From positions 1 through 64,000 of the forward strand of contig UROF01000003.1 of NCBI GenBank assembly GCA_900549475.1: a stretch of DNA of 64,000 nucleotides, given 5' to 3'. A program made the position numbers and the translations under genes. This stretch comes from an uncultured Eubacteriales bacterium. GTDB lineage: Bacteria > Bacillota > Clostridia > Oscillospirales > Oscillospiraceae. The notes under the pieces are model-generated. The model did not search any database and was not told the origin of the DNA. It worked only from the letters and a program-made list of their open reading frames with translations. Positions 59,148-64,000 of the stretch are shown here, piece by piece. Numbering within the stretch: the first letter of the stretch is position 1; the number at the start of each line of letters is the position of its first letter.

Positions 59148-59573
59148 TTATTCGCCAACGATAACGCCCATGCTGCGCGCGGTGCCGGCGATCATGCTCA
59201 TAGCGGCTTCCAGACTGGCAGCGTTCAGGTCGGGCATCTTGGTCTCGGCGATCTTCTGCACATCAGCCTTGCTGATGGTAGCGACCTTGGTCTTGTTGGG
59301 CACGCCGGAACCGGACTCGATGTTGCAGGCCTTCTTGATGAGGACCGCGGCGGGAGGAGTCTTGGTGATAAAGGTGAAGGAGCGGTCAGAATAGACGGTG
59401 ATGACCACAGGGATGATCATGCCCATGTCATTCTTGGTGCGCTCGTTGAACTCCTTGGTGAAAGCGGCGATGTTAACGCCGTGCTGACCCAGAGCAGGGC
59501 CAACAGGGGGCGCGGGGGTTGCTTTGCCTGCAGGGATCTGCAGCTTAACGTATCCTACGACTTTCTGTGCCAT
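59148..59573 (-). CDS. rplK: Ribosomal protein L11
   Basis: A 141-residue protein of the GTPase-associated centre (KLQIPAGKATPAPPVGPALGQHGVNI, KTPPAAVLIKKA). AAGGAGGTG precedes ATG 59573; the frame to 59642 is not credible. Confidence 0.98.
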   Translation of the reverse strand: MAQKVVGYVKLQIPAGKATPAPPVGPALGQHGVNIAAFTKEFNERTKNDMGMIIPVVITVYSDRSFTFITKTPPAAVLIKKACNIESGSGVPNKTKVATISKADVQKIAETKMPDLNAASLEAAMSMIAGTARSMGVIVGE

Positions 59574-59687
59574 GTTCAGGCACCTCCTTGATATAATGTG
59601 GTGGTGGCGGGGCTTGTCTGGTCTTGTGACGGCCCCTCCCACGTCGCCGCCGCGCGGCGGAAAACTTGCTCAGGAAAATTGTGTTTG

Positions 59688-60215
59688 TCAGTCTACGACT
59701 TCGACCTGATCCAGCTCCAGCTCCACCGGGGTCTCCCGGCCGAACATGGATACGACAACAGAGACTTTGTTCTTCTCTGGATCGATCTCTTCCACGACAC
59801 CGGTAAAGGACTCCAGAGGGCCATCGCTGATCCGCACCCGGTCGCCCACTTTGTAGAGGACCACCACTTCGTGCTTCTCCATGCCCAGGGCCAGGACCTC
59901 CTCCTCCGTCAGGGGGATAGGCTTGTTGCTGGCCTCGCCCACAAAACCGGTGACACCGCGGACATTGCGCACCAGGTGCCAGGTATCATCGGTCATGACC
60001 ATCTTGATGAGCACATAACCGGGGAACACCTTGCGCTCCACTTCCTTGGCAACACCTGCGTCGTTGATCTCCGTCACCTTTTCCAGAGGGATCTGGATAT
60101 CCAGGATCATATCCTCCAGGTGGCGGTTGGTGACAAACTTCTCAATGGTAGTTTTTACGGCGTTTTCATAGCCGGAATAGGTATGGGCTACATACCATCT
60201 AGCATTATCGGCCAT
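59688..60215 (-). CDS. nusG: Transcription antitermination protein NusG
   Basis: A 175-residue factor: NGN domain (WYVAHTYSGYENAVKTTIEK ... FPGYVLIKMVMTDDTWHLVRNVRGVTGFVG) and C-terminal KOW domain (VGDRVRISDGPLESFTGVVEEID). It binds RNA polymerase and links it to ribosomes or Rho. A 114-bp gap with a CCGCCGCGCGGCGG dyad separates it from rplK. Confidence 0.98.
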   Translation of the reverse strand: MADNARWYVAHTYSGYENAVKTTIEKFVTNRHLEDMILDIQIPLEKVTEINDAGVAKEVERKVFPGYVLIKMVMTDDTWHLVRNVRGVTGFVGEASNKPIPLTEEEVLALGMEKHEVVVLYKVGDRVRISDGPLESFTGVVEEIDPEKNKVSVVVSMFGRETPVELELDQVEVVD

Positions 60216-60228
60216 TTTCCCCTACCTC

Positions 60229-60444
60229 TTACGCCCCAAAGACGTCGAGCAGGGTCTTGATGAACAGAGCGGCAACGCCGTCGAACACCCAAATGCATAC
60301 GCCGATGGCAAGGCTGCACAGGATCACCGTGCCGGTATTCTTGGCCACCTTGTCGGGAGTAGGCCACACGACCTTTTTCAGTTCGCTTTTCATCTCACGG
60401 AACCAACGGCCCCGATCCTTTTTGACCTTCTTTTCTTCTGCCAT
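60229..60444 (-). CDS. secE: Preprotein translocase subunit SecE
   Basis: A 71-residue single-span SecE (KSELKKVVWPTPDKVAKNT followed by one membrane helix), part of the SecYEG channel. Lies between rpmG and nusG as usual. Confidence 0.96.
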   Translation of the reverse strand: MAEEKKVKKDRGRWFREMKSELKKVVWPTPDKVAKNTGTVILCSLAIGVCIWVFDGVAALFIKTLLDVFGA

Positions 60445-60462
60445 GATGAATTCTCCCTTTCC

Positions 60463-60612
60463 TTACTTGGTCTCAGAGTGGACCGTGTGCTTTCTGCAGA
60501 AGGGGCAGTACTTGTTCATCTCCAGACGATCAGGATCGTTCTTCTTGTTCTTGACCGTGTTGTAGTTTCTCTGCTTGCACTCGTTGCATCTCAACGTGAT
60601 TTTAACGCGCAT
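60463..60612 (-). CDS. rpmG: Ribosomal protein L33
   Basis: A 49-residue protein (MRVKITLRCNECKQRNY ... KYCPFCRKHTVH) with the two CxxC pairs of the zinc-binding L33 type. GGAGGTGCC-like Shine-Dalgarno before ATG 60612. First gene of rpmG-secE-nusG-rplK-rplA. Confidence 0.96.
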   Translation of the reverse strand: MRVKITLRCNECKQRNYNTVKNKKNDPDRLEMNKYCPFCRKHTVHSETK

Positions 60613-60756
60613 CTCCTAACGGCACCTCCTTATTCATGTATGCAGGCTCTGCGGCCTGTACCGATTGCCTCCCTGCTTGCAAAACGGCGGCTCTTTCCGG
60701 CGCCAAAAGCGAAAAATGCGCACAAAAAGAAAGCCCCATTTCCACAGGTAATTATT

Positions 60757-60785
60757 ACTATACCATGGAGTGCCCTTAAGGTCAA
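60757..60785 (-). promoter_or_regulatory. Promoter of rpmG-secE-nusG-rplKA operon
   Basis: Minus strand TTGACC (60785-60780), 17-bp spacer, TATAGT (60762-60757) with extended TGG. It gives a leader of about 140 nt. A divergent TATAAT at 60832-60837 may serve ruvX. Confidence 0.85.
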
Positions 60786-60906
60786 TACATTTTTTTCAAA
60801 TCTGCTACTTTTTTTTACAGAATAAGTATAGTATAATGAAAAGATGCGGCAAGATGCCGCGGCACTACTATATAGCGGACTCTGCCCGCTGTCAAGGAGA
60901 AGCAGC

Positions 60907-61326
60907 ATGCGCATTATGGCCATCGATTACGGCGACGCCCACACCGGCGTGGCCATATCGGATCTCACCGGTCTTCTGGCCGGTTACACCACCACCATCC
61001 ACTCCCGCCGTCAGGAGGAAGTCCTGGATCGTCTGGGCAGTCTGATCGAGGAATACGGCGTGGAGGAGCTGGTGCTGGGGTACCCGAAAAACATGGACGG
61101 GACGCTGGGGCCCCGGGCCGAAAAGGCACAAGCCCTGGAACAGGCGCTGCAGGAGCGGTTTTCTCTGCCGGTGATCCTCTGGGACGAGCGGCGGACCACC
61201 ATCGACGCCCACAACATCCTGCAGAGCGCCGGGAAAAATGCCAAAAAGCGAAAAGCTGTAGTGGATTCTGTGGCAGCAGCGCTGATCCTGGAGGGATATC
61301 TCACCTTCCGGCGTTCCCGCGGCTGA
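60907..61326 (+). CDS. ruvX: Putative Holliday junction resolvase RuvX (YqgF)
   Basis: A 139-residue RNase-H-fold nuclease: MAIDYGDAHTGVAISD with the first catalytic Asp, LVLGYPKNMDGTLGPRAEKA with the Glu region, LWDERRTTIDA and VDSVAAALILEGYL with the last Asp. Family members process Holliday junctions or 16S rRNA 5' ends. AAGGAGAAGC precedes ATG 60907. Confidence 0.94.
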   Translation: MRIMAIDYGDAHTGVAISDLTGLLAGYTTTIHSRRQEEVLDRLGSLIEEYGVEELVLGYPKNMDGTLGPRAEKAQALEQALQERFSLPVILWDERRTTIDAHNILQSAGKNAKKRKAVVDSVAAALILEGYLTFRRSRG

Positions 61327-61372
61327 ATCCATACAGCCAACAAAGTACATCGACGATAGGAGCAGACAGAGC

Positions 61373-63556
61373 ATGAAATCATTTACCAAAGCCAATCGAA
61401 TTCTGCTGGCCCTGCTGGCCGCCGCCGTTCTGGTAAGTCTGACGGTGATCGCCCGCCGCTGGCAGATCGAATCGGAAAACAAGACCTACGATGTGATCCT
61501 GGATTACACCGAGCTGGAACTGCTGGCCGATCAGAGCGAGGAAGATATCAGCTGGTGGCTGGAGCAGTTCAGGGACATGGGCATCACCCGGGTGGGCCTG
61601 ACAGAGGAGAGCCTCACCTCCCTGATGGAGAACTCCCCCCTCTCCGTGACCTCCACCATGATGGACACCATCATCCAGAACGCGGACTGGCGGGGTGATT
61701 ATCCTGCGGAGTTCATCTCCACCATCACGGATTACGGCTTTGACCGTTTTGACGTTCTGGTGGAAGTCTCCGGCCAGGAAGCTACCCAGTTTGTCACCGA
61801 AGCGGTGGAGCAGCGCTTTCATCCGGAGGACGTGGTCATGCTGAACCTGGGGGACGAGGCGTATATCCTCCTCAACGGCGAGGTCAATGACACCCTGTAT
61901 CTCTCTGATTTCAGCTATACCGATACCCTCAGCAAAGGATTCACCGAGCGCAACGAGATCGTAGCCTCCAAGCTCATGTACATCTCCCTGGGTCTGATGC
62001 CCAGCAAAGTGGAGACCATCCAGTCCCTGGGCATGGAGATCGTCCCCCGCACCATCTGCTACGACGGGCACAATGACACCCGTTACGCCAAGGCGGTAGT
62101 GGCTGGCTACGAGCGCTATGGCATTGATCCCACCTATATTATTGCCGGCGGCGAGGCCGTGATCGGCTTTGACGACGAGGACGACTACGCTCTCTCCTAT
62201 ATCAAGGACAACGATATCACGCTGGGCCTCATCGAGACCAATGTCCAGCGTGAAAATATCCTCCAGTCCGGCGTAGAGACCATTGCCCAGGAGACAGATT
62301 ATAATGCTGTCCGCGTGTTCTCCGTATGGGATTATATTCAGTACCGCTACGGCTACTACGGCTATGAGGGCGCCGAGGAGGTGGAGAACACTCTCTTCCG
62401 GGCTATCGTGGAGCGGAACATCCGTGTGATCTATTTCAAGCCTATCAAGCAGACCGACAACAGCTTCGCCTACATTACAGATGTCCAGGTCTACCGCGAC
62501 CTTTTTGAAAGCCTCAACGACCGTCTGTCCGCCCACGGCATCTCCATGGGAGAGGCCTCCGTCATGGAAAACTACCAGATCCCCTCTGTGGTCATGCTGA
62601 TCCTGGGATTGGGTGCCGGTATCGGCGGTGCTCTGCTGCCCGCCACCTTCCTGCCCATGAAGAAGAAGTGGACCTATCTCCTGGCCGGCGTAGCGGCGGT
62701 GTGCGTATTCGGTGCATGGCTGGTATTGCCTAATTTCTTCCGGCTGCTGGCCAGCTTTGCCAGCGCGGTGGTATTTGCCTGCATCGCGGCGGTATTCTTC
62801 CTGCGCGCCGCCAAGCGCAGCAGCCTGCAGATGGCGGAAAATGCTCCTCTGCGCAAGATCCTTCCCCGCTGCATCCTGGTCCTCCTGGGCTCCGCTCTGA
62901 TGGCCCTGGCCGGTGCCATGATGACCGCGGCTCCTCTCTCCTCCACCGATTATATGCTGGAGTTCGGTATCTTCCGTGGCGTGAAGGCGGCCCAGCTGCT
63001 GCCTCTGGCTTTCTTCTGCCTGATCTTTATCTCCTATTACGGATTCTTCCAGAAAGACCGCGCCTCCAACACCCTGGATGTCCGGGATATCGTCACCGCC
63101 ATGAAGTGGAACATTCCGGTATGGTGTGTGGTCCTGCTGGCAGTGGTAGGCCTGTGCGGCTACTACTACCTGGCCCGCACCGGCCATGAGAGCGACGTGT
63201 CCGTCTCCACCCTGGAGATCATGATGCGCAACGATCTGGAAAACCTCCTGCTGGCACGTCCCCGGACCAAGGAATTCCTGGTGGCGTTCCCCGGCATCAT
63301 GCTGGCCGTTTACTGTGCTGTACGCCGCCTTCCCTTCTTTACCGCCCTGTTCGGTCTTGCCGGGACCATCGGCCTTACCAGCATCTGCAACACCTTCATG
63401 CATATCCACACGCCTCTGTACCTGGGCTTTATCCGCACCGGCTACTCCCTGCTCTTCGGCATCGTCATCGGCTGCGTGATGATCCTGTGCTTTGATCTGC
63501 TGTACAAGTGGTACAACAAATACCTGAAAAAATATATGGAGACGGAACAGAAGTGA
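61373..63556 (+). CDS. DUF5693 family membrane protein
   Basis: A 727-residue protein. One N-terminal helix (about 8-28) is followed by a 370-residue outward domain (DYTELELLADQSEEDISWWL ... GEASVMENYQIPS), then eight to nine helices to the C-terminus. DUF5693 proteins regularly precede csaB in Firmicutes, and a role in exporting or assembling pyruvylated cell-wall polysaccharide is inferred from that pairing. Stop and csaB start are one base apart. Confidence 0.88.
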   Translation: MKSFTKANRILLALLAAAVLVSLTVIARRWQIESENKTYDVILDYTELELLADQSEEDISWWLEQFRDMGITRVGLTEESLTSLMENSPLSVTSTMMDTIIQNADWRGDYPAEFISTITDYGFDRFDVLVEVSGQEATQFVTEAVEQRFHPEDVVMLNLGDEAYILLNGEVNDTLYLSDFSYTDTLSKGFTERNEIVASKLMYISLGLMPSKVETIQSLGMEIVPRTICYDGHNDTRYAKAVVAGYERYGIDPTYIIAGGEAVIGFDDEDDYALSYIKDNDITLGLIETNVQRENILQSGVETIAQETDYNAVRVFSVWDYIQYRYGYYGYEGAEEVENTLFRAIVERNIRVIYFKPIKQTDNSFAYITDVQVYRDLFESLNDRLSAHGISMGEASVMENYQIPSVVMLILGLGAGIGGALLPATFLPMKKKWTYLLAGVAAVCVFGAWLVLPNFFRLLASFASAVVFACIAAVFFLRAAKRSSLQMAENAPLRKILPRCILVLLGSALMALAGAMMTAAPLSSTDYMLEFGIFRGVKAAQLLPLAFFCLIFISYYGFFQKDRASNTLDVRDIVTAMKWNIPVWCVVLLAVVGLCGYYYLARTGHESDVSVSTLEIMMRNDLENLLLARPRTKEFLVAFPGIMLAVYCAVRRLPFFTALFGLAGTIGLTSICNTFMHIHTPLYLGFIRTGYSLLFGIVIGCVMILCFDLLYKWYNKYLKKYMETEQK

Positions 63557-63557
63557 C

Positions 63558-64000
63558 ATGTACAACATACTGATATCGGGCTACTACGGCTTTAACAATA
63601 TCGGCGATGAATCCATCCTGCGCACGGTGATCGACAATCTCCGGGAAAAGCTTCCGGACATCGATATCACCGTTCTTTCCCAGGACCCGGCTCAAACCAG
63701 TGCCAAATATGGCGTGAAAGCCGCACGCCGGATGTCTCTTTGGGATATTTTCCGCTCCGTCCTCCACTGTGATCTGCTGCTTTCCGGAGGCGGAAGTCTT
63801 CTTCAGGACGCCACCTCCGCCCGCAGCATTCTCTATTACCTTTTCATTTTGCGCCTGGCCCAGCTGATGGGGAAAAAGACCTTCATCTACAGCCAGGGCA
63901 TCGGCCCGATCTCCGACCCGAAAAACCGCCGTCTTACCGCCTCTACTCTGCGGCGGACCAGCGGCATCGTGGTCCGGGACGCCAAAAGCCGGGATCTGCT
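63558..64000 (+). CDS. csaB: Polysaccharide pyruvyl transferase CsaB (partial, runs off the window)
   Basis: The first 147 residues: ISGYYGFNNIGDESILRTVIDNLREK, LLLSGGGSLLQDATSARSILYYL and FIYSQGIGPISDPKNRRL are the CsaB signature. The enzyme adds pyruvate to secondary-wall polysaccharide that anchors S-layer (SLH) proteins. The start follows the DUF5693 stop directly. Confidence 0.93.
   Translation, partial: MYNILISGYYGFNNIGDESILRTVIDNLREKLPDIDITVLSQDPAQTSAKYGVKAARRMSLWDIFRSVLHCDLLLSGGGSLLQDATSARSILYYLFILRLAQLMGKKTFIYSQGIGPISDPKNRRLTASTLRRTSGIVVRDAKSRDL

Noticed and set aside
59574..59687. CCGCCGCGCGGCGG dyad between nusG and rplK considered as a terminator
   Set aside because: No T run follows and the operon continues; it may be a weak pause or leader structure.
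1..64000. rRNA, tRNA, CRISPR arrays, complete insertion sequences
   Set aside because: None seen on reading either strand; the mobile DNA present is fragmentary.

Overview
The window looks like chromosomal DNA of a Clostridia-class Firmicute, most likely an Oscillospiraceae-type gut anaerobe (Flavonifractor/Oscillibacter-like; this is inference). The grounds are the rpmG-secE-nusG-rplK-rplA / rplJ-rplL order with an L10 leader, a DivIVA-like protein, DUF1292, DUF5693 next to csaB, molybdenum hydroxylases of the anaerobic purine type, LytTR/GHKL two-component genes and an energy-coupling-factor (ECF) transporter. Most of the window is GC-rich. The stretches at about 20.5-25.5, 31.4-34.5 and 40.7-44.2 kb are visibly AT-richer. 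I saw no rRNA, tRNA or CRISPR array.

Layout. 0.1-7 kb: MATE efflux pump, nucleotidyltransferase, DivIVA-like protein, DUF554, TcdA and a membrane-anchored prolyl isomerase. 7-20 kb: Fe-S aldo/keto reductase, a fused selenium-dependent-type xanthine dehydrogenase, PBP1A, DUF1292, a probable 6S RNA, a ModE-like regulator, a 33-residue protein, a three-gene xanthine dehydrogenase operon and a MocA-like cytidylyltransferase. 20-32 kb: an integration scar. It holds fragments of a Tn916/Tn1549-type integrase and excisionase, frameshifted conjugative-element genes present in two partial copies, a truncated solute-binding protein and a secreted orphan protein. Inside it sits an intact operon of ECF transporter, PHP phosphoesterase, inositol-monophosphatase-like enzyme and RpiR regulator.

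32-44 kb: a LytTR response regulator and GHKL kinase, then a long minus-strand operon with two trigger-factor-like proteins, two TSCPD-domain proteins and a heterodimeric ABC exporter, with a divergent M16C peptidase. This is my best candidate for an undescribed system. 44-54 kb: an S-adenosylhomocysteine/nucleoside salvage module (SAH deaminase, SAH hydrolase, CRP/FNR regulator, MBL-HD fusion enzyme, BMP-type nucleoside ABC transporter). Two of its promoters carry the same 12-bp palindrome placed at about -41.5. 54-57 kb: TspO, an orphan membrane protein, Ogt and an aldose epimerase. 57-64 kb: the ribosomal-protein/nusG/secE cluster read leftward, and ruvX, DUF5693 and csaB read rightward; csaB runs off the window.

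Gene starts were moved from the longest open frame wherever a Shine-Dalgarno (SD) sequence and family N-termini pointed to an internal start. All family assignments come from reading motifs and from memory of the families; no database search was run.
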